DNA of 64,000 nt from Paraliobacillus salinarum (GCF_014083865.1 NZ_JACEFA010000003.1:62001-126000); one strand, 5' to 3'. Counted from the stretch's first letter, positions 1-10,389 are shown. A program made the numbers and translations. Notes: generated by a model from the sequence alone, not told the origin.

Positions 1-780
1 AAAGACAAGATGAATCCCTTTCGTTAAACGCAATGTTTTTCCTTTTTTCGATTTGTTTTTTTCTCGAATATCATCTACCCATGGACCAGCAGCATTAACA
101 ACATGGCTTGCTTTAATGTCATATGTTTCACCAGTTAATTGATCAACAACAGCTACTCCACCTACACGCCCATCTTGATACAATAGATTAGACACTTTTG
201 CATAATTTAATGCAAGTGCCCCTTTCTCTACAGCTTTCTTCATTACTTCTATTGTTAGTCGAGCATCATCTGTTCGATATTCTACATAATATCCCGCACC
301 TTTTAAGCCATCTTCTTTTAACGTAGGTTCATAATTAATTGTTTGTTCCCGACTTAGCATTTTTCTTCGTTCTGATTTTTTTACACCTGCTAAAAAGTCA
401 TAGACACGCAAACCAACATTTGTTGATAACGGTCCGAACGTACCGCCCTTATAGAAAGGTAGCATCATCCATTCGGGTGTTGTTACATGTGGCCCATTTT
501 CATAAACAATTGCTCGTTCCTTTCCGACCTCAGCTACCATCTTCACTTCAAACTGTTTTAGATAACGTAGCCCTCCATGGACAAGCTTAGTAGAACGACT
601 AGAAGTTCCTGCAGCAAAATCCTGCATTTCTAATAGTCCTACCCTCAACCCTCTAGTAACAGCATCAAGCGCGATACCCGCGCCTGTAATGCCACCACCA
701 ATAACAATTAAATCTAATTTATTCGACTGCATTTGTTGGTACATTTGTTGACGATCTTCTTGTAAACTTGAGAAGGTCAT
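1..780 (-). CDS. glpD: Aerobic glycerol-3-phosphate dehydrogenase GlpD (N-terminal part; gene runs off the left edge)
   Basis: FAD-dependent, membrane-associated enzyme that oxidises glycerol-3-phosphate to dihydroxyacetone phosphate and feeds electrons to menaquinone. The first 260 residues are visible, about half of the usual length of ~550. They start [12 protein letters not shown] and carry the Rossmann FAD motif GGGITGAG at residues 28-35, followed by [15 protein letters not shown], typical of GlpD. The ATG lies 29 bases after the glpK stop, so it is probably cotranscribed as the last gene of a glpF-glpK-glpD operon. In Bacillus subtilis glpD has its own leader; no such leader fits in this gap. 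Only the C-terminus is missing, because of the window edge. Confidence 0.95.
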   Translation of the reverse strand, partial: MTFSSLQEDRQQMYQQMQSNKLDLIVIGGGITGAGIALDAVTRGLRVGLLEMQDFAAGTSSRSTKLVHGGLRYLKQFEVKMVAEVGKERAIVYENGPHVTTPEWMMLPFYKGGTFGPLSTNVGLRVYDFLAGVKKSERRKMLSREQTINYEPTLKEDGLKGAGYYVEYRTDDARLTIEVMKKAVEKGALALNYAKVSNLLYQDGRVGGVAVVDQLTGETYDIKASHVVNAAGPWVDDIREKNKSKKGKTLRLTKGIHLVF

Positions 781-809
781 TTTGTTGTCCCCCTTATGAA
801 CATCTGTAA

Positions 810-3174
<2,365 letters not shown>

Positions 3175-3257
3175 TTAGCTCACCCCTCAGTTTATTTTGA
3201 CTTTACCCCATTTTCAAGGTAATGAAGCACCCAAGCTAATTTTATTTGAGAGACCAT

Positions 3258-3322
3258 AAAAAAGTCCACATAGCTATAGCACACCGCTTCCTAGGAAAGC
3301 ATGCTACAAACTGTGTGGACTC
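3258..3322 (-). promoter_or_regulatory. Leader terminator of glpFKD, likely GlpP antitermination target
   Basis: On the minus strand an RNA hairpin with GTCCACA/TGTGGAC at its base (3264-3270 with 3314-3320) and an inner, imperfect stem is followed by a run of T, giving an intrinsic terminator about 85 bases before the glpF start. In Bacillus, GlpP with glycerol-3-phosphate prevents termination in just such leaders, and glpP is the next gene upstream. The binding mechanism here is inference. Confidence 0.8.
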
Positions 3323-3357
3323 CATATCTCCCGCACTTTTTTAACTTGTTGGTTTAA

Positions 3358-3386
3358 ATAGTATAATAACTTGAAAGCGGTGTCAA
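3358..3386 (-). promoter_or_regulatory. glpFKD promoter overlapped by a cre-like site
   Basis: TTGACA (3381-3386) is followed after 17 bases by TACTAT (3358-3363); a second -10 option, TATACT, has 15-base spacing. The 15 bases at 3372-3386 match the cre consensus WTGNAANCGNWNNCW with one mismatch and cover the -35, so CcpA repression on preferred sugars is likely. Confidence 0.6.
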
Positions 3387-3470
3387 TAGGTTTGCATATT
3401 TTTTAAAAGATTAATTTATTAAATCTATCATATGTGAAAATAAATACGAAATAGTTATTATAATTACTTT

Positions 3471-4007
3471 TTAAAGCAATTGTTTATGTGAAGTAGTAAT
3501 TGCAACAGCTCCAACTTGAAGCGCTTGATTGACTTGATCTTTATTTTTGATTAATCCTCCAGCAATAACAGGAACTTTTGTACGATCAATAAATTCACTA
3601 ATAACTGTTGGCATAATGCCTGGTAAGACTTCTATATAGTCTGGTTGGGATTTCTCAATCAATTTAATATTGTTTGCTATCGCTGAGCTATCGATAGCGA
3701 AGCATCGTTGAATAGCTAATATGTTATACTTTTTCGCTAACGCAATAACACTTGTCCTTGTAGATATGACACCATCGACTTTGACAAGACGCACCAAAAA
3801 TTCCATACCATAGGCATCGACTTTTAATCCATTAATTAAATCGGCATGAACAAGTACTTTTTTATGATGTTTCTTTGCATGTCGAACGAGTTGAGGTAAT
3901 TGTGAAATTCTAGTTTCTAGCATGACCATAATTTGATGGTCGCTTTCGATAATACGCTCAAAATCTTTCATATTACGAATAGCTGGTATAACTCCTTCTA
4001 TTTTCAT
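3471..4007 (-). CDS. glpP: Glycerol uptake operon antiterminator GlpP
   Basis: Cytoplasmic RNA-binding regulator with a TIM-barrel fold. With glycerol-3-phosphate it allows transcription through the leader terminator of the glp operon. The length of 178 residues is close to B. subtilis GlpP. Typical stretches are IRNMKDFE, the GLKVDAYG region and the phosphate-binding end VPVIAGGLI with AITTS. Start chosen at the ATG after AAAGGAG. It sits immediately upstream of the leader and promoter it should act on. Confidence 0.93.
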   Translation of the reverse strand: MKIEGVIPAIRNMKDFERIIESDHQIMVMLETRISQLPQLVRHAKKHHKKVLVHADLINGLKVDAYGMEFLVRLVKVDGVISTRTSVIALAKKYNILAIQRCFAIDSSAIANNIKLIEKSQPDYIEVLPGIMPTVISEFIDRTKVPVIAGGLIKNKDQVNQALQVGAVAITTSHKQLL

Positions 4008-4106
4008 ATAGTATCTCCTTTTGCGATGTAGTGGTAGATTGAAAGATTATTAAAAGTAATTAATAGCTATCTTTATACTATGTGAAGTTGTATTAGAAAA
4101 GCAAAC

Positions 4107-4148
4107 AAAAGCCCCAGCAATTAGTTTTTTCTAACGGCTGGAGCTTTT
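4107..4148 (-). terminator. Terminator after dps
   Basis: 12-base arms (4107-4118 and 4137-4148) with an inner TTAG/CTAA pairing, ending in TTTT on the minus strand just past the dps stop. It separates dps from glpP. Confidence 0.8.
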
Positions 4149-4170
4149 GTAATTTCTTTATAGTTACATT

Positions 4171-4626
4171 TTACTTTCCTAAATAAGCGGTTAACATCCA
4201 TAGAGTCTTTTCTATTTCTGTTTTATAGCCAATATACAGATCTTCTGTAACATTATCATCTGCTGCGCCGGCTAATTCAATTCCTTTTTCTAAATCAGAC
4301 TGAATTATCTTATAATCATCTACAACCAATTCAACCATCTTATCTGATGGAATTTCCTTTTTATATGGTGTTTCACTGAGGCTTGAATGCTCAATAAATT
4401 CTGAAAGTGTGGAATATGGCTCTCCGCCAATAGTTAATAAACGTTCTGCAAATTCATCAAATTTTGCGTTCACATCACCATATAACTCTTCAAATTTTTC
4501 ATGTAATACAAAGAAATTTGTTCCTTTAACATACCAATGATACTGATGTAACTTGGTGAAAAACATACCATGTGTAGCTACCAATTGATTTAGATGATTT
4601 TTCAATGCTTCGTTTGATGTTGTCAT
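4171..4626 (-). CDS. dps: Dps-family DNA-protecting ferritin (mini-ferritin)
   Basis: Dodecameric iron-storage protein that oxidises Fe(II) with peroxide and protects DNA. It is about 151 residues from the ATG at 4626, chosen because AGGAG lies eight bases upstream. Ferroxidase-site residues are visible: HWYVKG (His), then FFVLHEKFEELY and DVNAKFDEFAERLLTIGGEP, the standard Dps/MrgA signature. Its promoter region holds a perfect PerR box, so it is probably the MrgA-like, peroxide-induced member of the family rather than a starvation-only Dps. Confidence 0.93.
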   Translation of the reverse strand: MTTSNEALKNHLNQLVATHGMFFTKLHQYHWYVKGTNFFVLHEKFEELYGDVNAKFDEFAERLLTIGGEPYSTLSEFIEHSSLSETPYKKEIPSDKMVELVVDDYKIIQSDLEKGIELAGAADDNVTEDLYIGYKTEIEKTLWMLTAYLGK

Positions 4627-4657
4627 TATATCCACTCCTATTTTAATAATTATTACT

Positions 4658-4672
4658 TTATAATTATTATAA
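4658..4672. promoter_or_regulatory. PerR box upstream of dps
   Basis: The 15 bases TTATAATTATTATAA match the PerR consensus TTATAATNATTATAA exactly and lie 32 bases before the dps start. They predict peroxide-responsive repression by PerR. Confidence 0.85.
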
Positions 4673-4691
4673 AGTAATAAAGGTGTTTTGT

Positions 4692-5198
4692 CTACCTTCT
4701 TGACTCAAGTTCTAATAACTTTTTCTTTACATCTATTCCCGATCTGAAGCCAGTTAAACCACCGTTCTTCCCAATAACACGGTGACACGGAATGAAAATT
4801 AATAAAGGGTTAGCAGATATAGCGTTGGCGACGGCTCGAACTGCCTTAGGACGATTTATTTGTGTAGCAATTGAACTATATGTGCTTACTTCACCATAAG
4901 GTATGGTTTGAAGCGCATGCCAAACTTCTCTCTGAAAAGCAGTTCCTTCAAGATCTATTGATATCGACGGACACTTTTTCTTTTTATCCAAATAGGTAGA
5001 CAATTCTGTAACGTAAGACTCTAAAGCTTTTGATGAATGTATTACTGTAAATTCACCGTAATACTTCTGTTTCCATTTTCCCCAATATTGTTCATCCATA
5101 TCAACACAACCAAGAAAACATAGCCCTTTTTCAGTTGCTATTAAGAAGTAGGATTGATTATCTTGAGTTAAGTAGTCATAGTATAGTTTTTTAGCCAT
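4692..5198 (-). CDS. ogt: Methylated-DNA--protein-cysteine S-methyltransferase
   Basis: DNA repair protein that takes the alkyl group from O6-methylguanine onto its own cysteine (a suicide enzyme). The active-site signature IPCHRVIG is near the C-terminus, after PYGEVSTYSSIA and the helix-turn-helix region INRPKAVRAVANAISANP. The ATG at 5198 (MAKKLYYDY) is preferred over 5210 because the AGGAT ribosome site would overlap the earlier one. Length is about 168 residues, normal for Ogt/MGMT. It stands alone beside dps, so both neighbours protect DNA. Confidence 0.93.
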   Translation of the reverse strand: MAKKLYYDYLTQDNQSYFLIATEKGLCFLGCVDMDEQYWGKWKQKYYGEFTVIHSSKALESYVTELSTYLDKKKKCPSISIDLEGTAFQREVWHALQTIPYGEVSTYSSIATQINRPKAVRAVANAISANPLLIFIPCHRVIGKNGGLTGFRSGIDVKKKLLELESRR

Positions 5199-5262
5199 TA
5201 TGTTATACATCCTATCGATTTAGTTATATGTTTATTATAGATCATATTTTAGATATAGAAAG

Positions 5263-5286
5263 ACCTACAATTAAATAATTGTAGGT
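5263..5286. terminator. Small hairpin after the TlpA gene
   Basis: ACCTACAATTA pairs with TAATTGTAGGT about 27 bases past the stop of the thioredoxin-like gene. The T-tract is weak, so termination is less certain. Confidence 0.5.
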
Positions 5287-5312
5287 TAAGTAAGAACATG
5301 CTATTAAATAAT

Positions 5313-5927
5313 TTAATTCATACTTGTTAGTGCTTGTTCCATTTGTTCTTGATTCATTGGACCAAATGATTTCTTCTGTATTACTCCATTTGTATCAATC
5401 ATATATGTGGTTGGGATTGGGCGAATACCATAAGCTAGTGCCACTTGGTTCCCTTCATCTAATAAAATAGAGAAAGTTAAACCAAATGAATCAACGAAAT
5501 CAACAACATCTTGTTTCGCTGTCTCTGTACTGATCAAGTTCACCGCTAAAACTTCTACATCATTGTCTGTGTAAAAATTCTGCATTGCTGGCATTTCAGC
5601 ACGACAAGGCGGGCACCAGGTTGCCCAAAAATTTAACATTACTTTTTTTCCACGATAATCTGACAATGAAACTTGATCTCCAGATAAAGTCTCTAATGTA
5701 AAATCAGGGGCTGTATTGCCAACATTTAAACCAATCTCGTTCGCTGAAGATTGATCATTGTTAGCCGATTCTTCGTTTTCAATTAATTCTGTTTCATCTG
5801 TTGCTTGATAATTTTGTTCTTCCTCTGTTATTTCTTCGTTTTGTTCTTTATCTCCATCATAAACCAAATCAAAAATCGCCCAACCAAACATTCCTGTTAT
5901 TACTAATACAATAATCGCTTTTTTCAA
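5313..5927 (-). CDS. Membrane-anchored thiol-disulfide oxidoreductase (TlpA/ResA family)
   Basis: Extracytoplasmic thioredoxin-fold reductase, probably kept reduced by the CcdA protein encoded just upstream. One N-terminal membrane anchor is followed by an acidic, low-complexity linker (about residues 28-65). An AhpC/TSA-like thioredoxin domain then carries the motif WATWCPPC and a cis-proline segment near RPIPTTY. The TTG at 5927 is preferred because GGCGG lies eight bases upstream; a GTG at 5936 would sit on the ribosome site. ResA in Bacillus works in cytochrome c maturation. No cytochrome genes are nearby and this operon lies in a sulfur region, so its role may instead resemble the SoxW-type reductases (inference). 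Confidence 0.88.
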   Translation of the reverse strand: MKKAIIVLVITGMFGWAIFDLVYDGDKEQNEEITEEEQNYQATDETELIENEESANNDQSSANEIGLNVGNTAPDFTLETLSGDQVSLSDYRGKKVMLNFWATWCPPCRAEMPAMQNFYTDNDVEVLAVNLISTETAKQDVVDFVDSFGLTFSILLDEGNQVALAYGIRPIPTTYMIDTNGVIQKKSFGPMNQEQMEQALTSMN

Positions 5928-5939
5928 CTCACTCACCGC

Positions 5940-6683
5940 CTATCCTAAATTCGAAAACCAAGTGCCTTGCACCGCTCGCAATAATAAATTTGATAATTTA
6001 GCTATTTGACCAGTAAACAACAGGACACCGAATACGATCATAATCGCTCCACCAATTTTCATGATCTTATTACTATACTTAACTAACCATTTTGCATAAC
6101 CTAAGAAGAAAGTTAAAATTAGGAAAGGTAAAGCGAATCCGATAATGTAAAAGATCGTATAAACCGCTCCCTCAGAAGGGTTTGTCCCTGCAATTACTAA
6201 AATAGATGCAAAAATAGGACCAATACAAGGTGTCCACCCTGCAGCAAAACCCATTCCAACAAAAAAGGTCCCCACTAATCCCATAGGTTTACGTTTTGTT
6301 TTGAATCTTTTTTCTTGCATTAATGCCGGAACTTTAAGCCATCCACCGATAACAAATCCCATAAAGAGAACAAAAATACCTGCTATACGTTGAATAAACA
6401 AACCAGATTCACCAGATAACAGACCTTGAATCCATTGACCCAGAAAGGAAACACCGATGCCTAAGCCAAGAAAAACGAGAGAAACACCTAACAAGAAAAA
6501 TATAGAATGAATCAATAATCGCATTTGTACTTTTCTTTGCTTTTCTCCTTGAATATCCTTCACACTAATCCCGGTTATGTAAGATAAATAGACAGGGAAT
6601 ATTGGTAATGTACATGGAGATAAGAAGGAAAGCACACCTGCAAATAATGCCAACCATATTGTAATATCAGCTATTGGTTCCAA
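5940..6683 (-). CDS. ccdA: CcdA-family transmembrane thiol transporter
   Basis: Inner-membrane protein of the DsbD/CcdA family that moves reducing equivalents from cytoplasmic thioredoxin to extracytoplasmic thioredoxin-like proteins. It has about 247 residues and six membrane spans. The two functional cysteines are seen in LSPCTLPIFP and WTPCIGPI. Start placed at the TTG at 6683 because GGAGG precedes it by nine bases; the GTG at 6692 is too close. It overlaps the upstream membrane gene and ends three bases before the TlpA gene, so the pair is translationally coupled. Confidence 0.92.
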   Translation of the reverse strand: MEPIADITIWLALFAGVLSFLSPCTLPIFPVYLSYITGISVKDIQGEKQRKVQMRLLIHSIFFLLGVSLVFLGLGIGVSFLGQWIQGLLSGESGLFIQRIAGIFVLFMGFVIGGWLKVPALMQEKRFKTKRKPMGLVGTFFVGMGFAAGWTPCIGPIFASILVIAGTNPSEGAVYTIFYIIGFALPFLILTFFLGYAKWLVKYSNKIMKIGGAIMIVFGVLLFTGQIAKLSNLLLRAVQGTWFSNLG

Positions 6684-7341
6684 AGTTGTCACCCTCCTTT
6701 TTCATTAAAATTAAAGCTAATCCTAGAACTATAAGTAATAAATAGAACCAGCTATGTAATGGAAACGTAAATACAAACATCGTTTTAAAGAAGGATAATA
6801 CAAGCTTCGTTCCTCCAAAAACCATGATCATCATACCTACTAAGTATTGATTTCGCAATTTAGTTTGCAATAACAGCCATAAGATAAGTAATAGGAAATG
6901 TACACTCAATTCTATGATGGACACTTCCGTTTTCATTACTAAAAGCTGTCCAATCAAAAAACTAAAAGAAGACATTAGAAACACAATAAAAAAGCTTAGA
7001 GACATATTAACTATTGATTTGCTTTTTAGTTTAATTAAATATCCTACATATAACAACAAACCAACAAAGGCAATATAAAACGATGTGGATTCACTTGGAA
7101 AAGCTAAAACCGCTATCGGATCGTCGATGAAAAGCGACAAATTTAATGCAATTTTGCTACCTATTAGTATTAAAATAAAAGTAAGCAGCATACTCGTAAC
7201 GTTATCTATGTAATTATTTTTTTCTTTTTTCTCCATTGGGCTTGTTAACCAAAAAAATAAAATACCAATAACAAAACTTGCGACTAATAGAAGTAATGAT
7301 GTTTTCAGCACTAATGACCCTATCATAATTGCTTCTGGCAT
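6667..7341 (-). CDS. Uncharacterised polytopic membrane protein in the CcdA operon
   Basis: Family not recognised. About 224 residues with roughly seven hydrophobic segments, few charged residues and a short charged tail, so an integral membrane protein. There is no cysteine pair that would suggest thiol chemistry. The start at 7341 (MPEAIMIG) is supported by AAAGGAG eight bases upstream, and its 3' end overlaps ccdA. Position between a methyltransferase and ccdA suggests it assists the CcdA/TlpA pathway, for example as a partner or quinone-linked subunit. That is inference from context only. Confidence 0.75.
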   Translation of the reverse strand: MPEAIMIGSLVLKTSLLLLVASFVIGILFFWLTSPMEKKEKNNYIDNVTSMLLTFILILIGSKIALNLSLFIDDPIAVLAFPSESTSFYIAFVGLLLYVGYLIKLKSKSIVNMSLSFFIVFLMSSFSFLIGQLLVMKTEVSIIELSVHFLLLILWLLLQTKLRNQYLVGMMIMVFGGTKLVLSFFKTMFVFTFPLHSWFYLLLIVLGLALILMKKEGDNFGTNS

Positions 7342-7357
7342 ACGAAGAACTCCTTTA

Positions 7358-7936
7358 CTAATTACGTTCAGCAATTATCATGTAATTGCTATCATTGATT
7401 TCTTTTGTAATAATATTGTTAAAGTGGTGGTCTTTTAATAGTGTCACTAATTTAGAAGATGGGATTCTAATTTCTAATGGTGGCCCTGCCTCTGTATGAA
7501 TCGCTTTAAAATCAATCAACATTATTCTTCCACCATGCTTTGTTACTCGCGCTATTTCTTTTATAGTTGTATCTAGGTGGTCTACTTCGTGCAAAACAAA
7601 TGCAGAAATTACTTTATCTAGTATTTGGTCTGCTAAAGGAATAACATTTAAATTACTTACTATTGTATTTATATTAGATATGGACTGCTTTGATGCAGCT
7701 TCCTCCAATAGTTGAATCATGCTGGGTTCAATATCAATTGCATAAACAGCGTTATTCGTTTGTGTTGCAGCAGGTATAGTAAAAAATCCAGCACCTGCTC
7801 CTAGGTCAGCAACGACATCGTTTTCATTTATAGATAAATTATCAATTAATTTCTCTGGCTGAAGTAATTCATAACGTTCATTTGACATAAGTTTATTGAC
7901 GTGATCCAGGTTAAATCGTTTGTTTAGATGATCCAT
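7358..7936 (-). CDS. Class I SAM-dependent methyltransferase
   Basis: Rossmann-fold methyltransferase of about 192 residues. SAM-binding motif I is VADLGAGAGFFTIP, followed by the acidic post-I residue in YAIDIEPSM, then VISAFVLHEV and GGRIMLIDFK, as in UbiE/Methyltransf_11-like enzymes. The substrate cannot be told. The start at 7936 (MDHLNKRF) follows a strong GAGGAGGGGG. It is the first gene of the methyltransferase/membrane protein/ccdA/tlpA operon and its promoter carries a CstR/CsoR-type palindrome, so methylation of a small thiol, sulfide or metalloid is a reasonable guess. Confidence 0.85.
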   Translation of the reverse strand: MDHLNKRFNLDHVNKLMSNERYELLQPEKLIDNLSINENDVVADLGAGAGFFTIPAATQTNNAVYAIDIEPSMIQLLEEAASKQSISNINTIVSNLNVIPLADQILDKVISAFVLHEVDHLDTTIKEIARVTKHGGRIMLIDFKAIHTEAGPPLEIRIPSSKLVTLLKDHHFNNIITKEINDSNYMIIAERN

Positions 7937-7966
7937 TAAATACTCCCCCTCCTCATAACTACCCAC

Positions 7967-7995
7967 ACTTTATACCACTGGAGGTATCAAGTCAA
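7967..7995 (-). promoter_or_regulatory. Promoter with CstR/CsoR-type operator before the methyltransferase-CcdA operon
   Basis: TTGACT (7990-7995) is followed by TAAAGT at 7967-7972 (17-base spacing) or TATAAA at 7969-7974 (15). The palindrome ATACCACTGGAGGTAT (7972-7987) fills the spacer. The same ATACC-N6-GGTAT form occurs three more times in the sulfur region. Confidence 0.65.
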
Positions 7996-8015
7996 TCATA
8001 ACGCAGTATGTCTAT

Positions 8016-8054
8016 TAAAAAGGCTACTTTAGTCTTAATAACCAAAGTAGCCTT
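8016..8054 (-). terminator. Terminator after the DUF302 gene
   Basis: 11-base perfect arms AAGGCTACTTT/AAAGTAGCCTT (8020-8030, 8044-8054) followed by a T-run on the minus strand. It ends the DsrE-to-DUF302 transcript just before the next promoter. Confidence 0.88.
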
Positions 8055-8062
8055 AGAATTAA

Positions 8063-8446
8063 TTATTTACTTTTATTCAGAACGTTTATTAAACGATCTT
8101 CTATTTCTTTTGCCTTGTCATTTAGTGACGGGTCGCTTACAAGTTGAATTAATTCTGTTGGTCTTGGCATGCCTAATTTAGTTTGATCTCCGTCCTTATA
8201 AACTACTAGCTTACAAGGTAAAAAATATCCAACCATTTGATTTTCATGTAACATATCATGCGCCTCTTTAGGATTACAAACCTCTAAGATGAGATACGGC
8301 TGATCAAAATCAAATCCTTTGTTATTCAATGTGTCTTTCACATCGAATTTCCATAAGACACCGAATTTCTCCTCTTTTAGATTTTCCTCTAAAGAATGGA
8401 CCACTGCTTCAATCGTTTTATCAGAAGTTACTGTATAATGAAACAT
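8063..8446 (-). CDS. DUF302 family protein
   Basis: 127-residue cytoplasmic protein. The pattern YTVTSDKTIEAVV near the start, FGVLWKFD and the central VCNPKEAHDML, with Cys-Lys in LPCKLVVY, is the DUF302 family signature. Its biochemical function is unknown; the fold is a small alpha/beta domain found often beside sulfur-transfer and thioredoxin genes. It is the last gene of the DsrE-rhodanese-TusA-DUF302 operon, 30 bases after TusA, and is followed by a strong terminator. Cotranscription suggests a role in handling reactive sulfur. Confidence 0.85.
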   Translation of the reverse strand: MFHYTVTSDKTIEAVVHSLEENLKEEKFGVLWKFDVKDTLNNKGFDFDQPYLILEVCNPKEAHDMLHENQMVGYFLPCKLVVYKDGDQTKLGMPRPTELIQLVSDPSLNDKAKEIEDRLINVLNKSK

Positions 8447-8476
8447 TTTAACAACTCCTAACTATAAGATTTAAAT

Positions 8477-8707
8477 TTATTCGCCTTTTTTAACCCAAAA
8501 CTTAATAACTCCATCTTCTTCAACATCTTTTAGAATTTCATGACCACCTGATTTTGCCCATGCAGTTAAATCACTTTTTGAGCCTTGATCAGTTGTATGA
8601 ATTTCTAAAATATCACCTGTTTGTAATTCAGCGATTGCCTTCTTTGTTCTAACGATTGGCATTGGACATGCTAATCCTTTTGCGTCTAATACTTTAGTTG
8701 CTTCCAT
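8477..8707 (-). CDS. TusA-family sulfur carrier protein
   Basis: 76-residue SirA/TusA-like protein that carries persulfide on one cysteine and hands sulfur between proteins. The conserved Cys14 is in LDAKGLACPMPIVRTKKA, and the family Gly/Asp pattern follows in GDILEIHTTD. Start at 8707 follows TGGAGGA with seven bases of spacing. It resembles B. subtilis YrkI and the C-terminal half of YrkF. Here the rhodanese and TusA parts are separate neighbouring genes. Confidence 0.92.
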   Translation of the reverse strand: MEATKVLDAKGLACPMPIVRTKKAIAELQTGDILEIHTTDQGSKSDLTAWAKSGGHEILKDVEEDGVIKFWVKKGE

Positions 8708-8740
8708 TTCAAAATCCTCCATTTTATAATAAATATTTTT

Positions 8741-9037
8741 TTACTTAACTTCACCATTCCATGCTAGCATTCCACCAGTCATGTTTGTTACATCAAAACC
8801 TTGTGAATCTAAGAAACCACATGCATTACCACTTCTTCCACCTGAACGACAAACTAAGTAATAATGTTCATTTTTGTCTAATTCGTTTACACGTTTTTCG
8901 ATTTCTCCCAATGGAATGTGAATTGCTTCAGGAATCTTACCCTCAGCTACTTCAAAATCTTCACGCACATCAATAATGTTTACATTTTCTTTGTTTTGTA
9001 ATTTTTCTGCTAATGCATCTGCACTAATCTGTTTCAT
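8741..9037 (-). CDS. Single-domain rhodanese-like sulfurtransferase
   Basis: 98-residue rhodanese domain that binds or transfers a sulfane sulfur. The active loop CRSGGRSG begins with Cys63, and the family N-terminal segment VNIIDVREDFEVAEGKIPEA is intact. Start at 9037 follows GGAGGGG. It is translated between the DsrE and TusA genes, with gaps small enough for one transcript, so a DsrE-rhodanese-TusA persulfide relay is likely. Confidence 0.93.
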   Translation of the reverse strand: MKQISADALAEKLQNKENVNIIDVREDFEVAEGKIPEAIHIPLGEIEKRVNELDKNEHYYLVCRSGGRSGNACGFLDSQGFDVTNMTGGMLAWNGEVK

Positions 9038-9054
9038 TTTTAACCCCTCCAATA

Positions 9055-9534
9055 TTAAATAAATAGATTTACATTACCATCTTCAGCGTCACCAATATAT
9101 GCTGCAACGCCACCATATTCTATTTCATCTAACAATTCATCTTTTTGTAATCCTAATAGATCCATTGTCATTGTACAAGCAATAAACTTCACATCTTGTT
9201 CTTTTGCCATATCTACTAAAGTAGTCAAATTCATCGCATTATGCTTTTTCATCACTTTGTTGATCATTACTTTACCCAAACCAAAGAAGTTCATTTTTGA
9301 TAACCCCATTTTTTCTGGGCCTTGAGGCATCATTTTACCAAACATTGACTCAAGTAAACCTTTCTTCACTGGTTGATGATTATCTTTTCGTAACGCATTT
9401 AATCCCCAAAACGTATGGAAGATTGTTACTTCATGATCATAAGCTGCCGCACCGTTTGCAATGATATATGCAGCCATTGCTTTGTCATAGTCACCACTAA
9501 ATAAAACGATCGTTGTTTTTTTCTTTTCTGCCAT
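9055..9534 (-). CDS. DsrE/DsrF/DrsH-like sulfur relay protein (YrkE-like)
   Basis: About 159 residues of the DsrE/F/DrsH-like family, cytoplasmic, thought to bind persulfide. The start has the family signature VLFSGDYDKAMAAYIIANGA, and a single conserved Cys120 lies in FIACTMTMDLLG, the expected persulfide-carrying site. Length and Met-rich middle match B. subtilis YrkE. The ATG at 9534 follows TAGGAGG with seven bases. It opens the operon with its own promoter and operator at 9557-9590. Confidence 0.9.
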   Translation of the reverse strand: MAEKKKTTIVLFSGDYDKAMAAYIIANGAAAYDHEVTIFHTFWGLNALRKDNHQPVKKGLLESMFGKMMPQGPEKMGLSKMNFFGLGKVMINKVMKKHNAMNLTTLVDMAKEQDVKFIACTMTMDLLGLQKDELLDEIEYGGVAAYIGDAEDGNVNLFI

Positions 9535-9556
9535 ATTCATTCCTCCTACATGTTAC

Positions 9557-9590
9557 ATTATACACAATATACACATACCCGTAAAGGTAT
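9557..9590 (-). promoter_or_regulatory. Promoter and CstR/CsoR-type operator of the DsrE operon
   Basis: TATAAT (9557-9562) lies 17 bases from a weak -35 TTTACG (9580-9585). The palindrome ATACCCGTAAAGGTAT (9575-9590) covers the -35. Same ATACC-N6-GGTAT pattern as at 7972, 11957 and 12022. Confidence 0.68.
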
Positions 9591-9603
9591 TTAGTTTGTT
9601 TTT

Positions 9604-10389
9604 TCAACTTAAAATATCCATCCATATCTTCACTGCTGTAAGAGCAATCAATACGGCTAATGTCGTTTGAAGTATCTTCGTATTAATTTTCTTACCGGCT
9701 TGCGCTCCTAAAGGCGAAGCAATAAGGCTTGCTACAATCATAATAATTGCCGGGATATAGGCAACTTGACCTGTTGTTATCTTCCCAATTGTAGAACCGA
9801 TTGAAGATATAAATGTAATCGCTAGTGAAGATGCAATTGTCATCCTAGTTGGAATTTTTAATACAACGAGCATAATTGGAACTAATAAAAATGCACCGGC
9901 TGCACCAACAATACCTGCTCCAATTCCAACAACAAAAGCTAAACTCGCAGCAATTGGTTTATTAAATGACACTTGATCTAACGGGATATCATCTACCCCT
10001 TTTTTAGGGATAAACATCATACCCGCTGCCAGCAATGCAAGTACTCCATAAACAAAATTAATCGATGCTTCAGGCATAAATTTCGAACCATATCCACCAA
10101 TCAAACTTCCTAATAGGATTGAAACACCCATATACAAAATTAGTGATTTGTTAAGATAGCCACCTTTTCGGTAAGCCCATACTCCACCTATCGTAGCAAA
10201 AAAGACTTGGACCGCGCTAATTCCTGATACTTCATGCGCTGAAAAAGCTGCCAAACCAAACAATGGTGGAATATACAATAGCATCGGATATTTTATAATT
10301 GATCCACCTATTCCTAGCATACCCGAAAGAAATGACCCTATAAACCCGATTAAAAATACAATAACTACAAAACTGATTGTGATCTCCAT
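9604..10389 (-). CDS. TauE/SafE-family permease (YrkJ-like)
   Basis: Membrane protein of about 261 residues with seven or eight spans and the internal duplication typical of TauE/SafE transporters ([13 protein letters not shown] in the first half, [17 protein letters not shown] in the second). The family exports small sulfur anions such as sulfite or sulfoacetate, or imports thiosulfate. The substrate is not shown by sequence. The start is ambiguous between TTG 10395 and ATG 10389. It follows the MBL-rhodanese gene, matching the B. subtilis yrkH-yrkJ and Staphylococcus cst neighbourhoods. Confidence 0.9.
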   Translation of the reverse strand: MEITISFVVIVFLIGFIGSFLSGMLGIGGSIIKYPMLLYIPPLFGLAAFSAHEVSGISAVQVFFATIGGVWAYRKGGYLNKSLILYMGVSILLGSLIGGYGSKFMPEASINFVYGVLALLAAGMMFIPKKGVDDIPLDQVSFNKPIAASLAFVVGIGAGIVGAAGAFLLVPIMLVVLKIPTRMTIASSLAITFISSIGSTIGKITTGQVAYIPAIIMIVASLIASPLGAQAGKKINTKILQTTLAVLIALTAVKIWMDILS

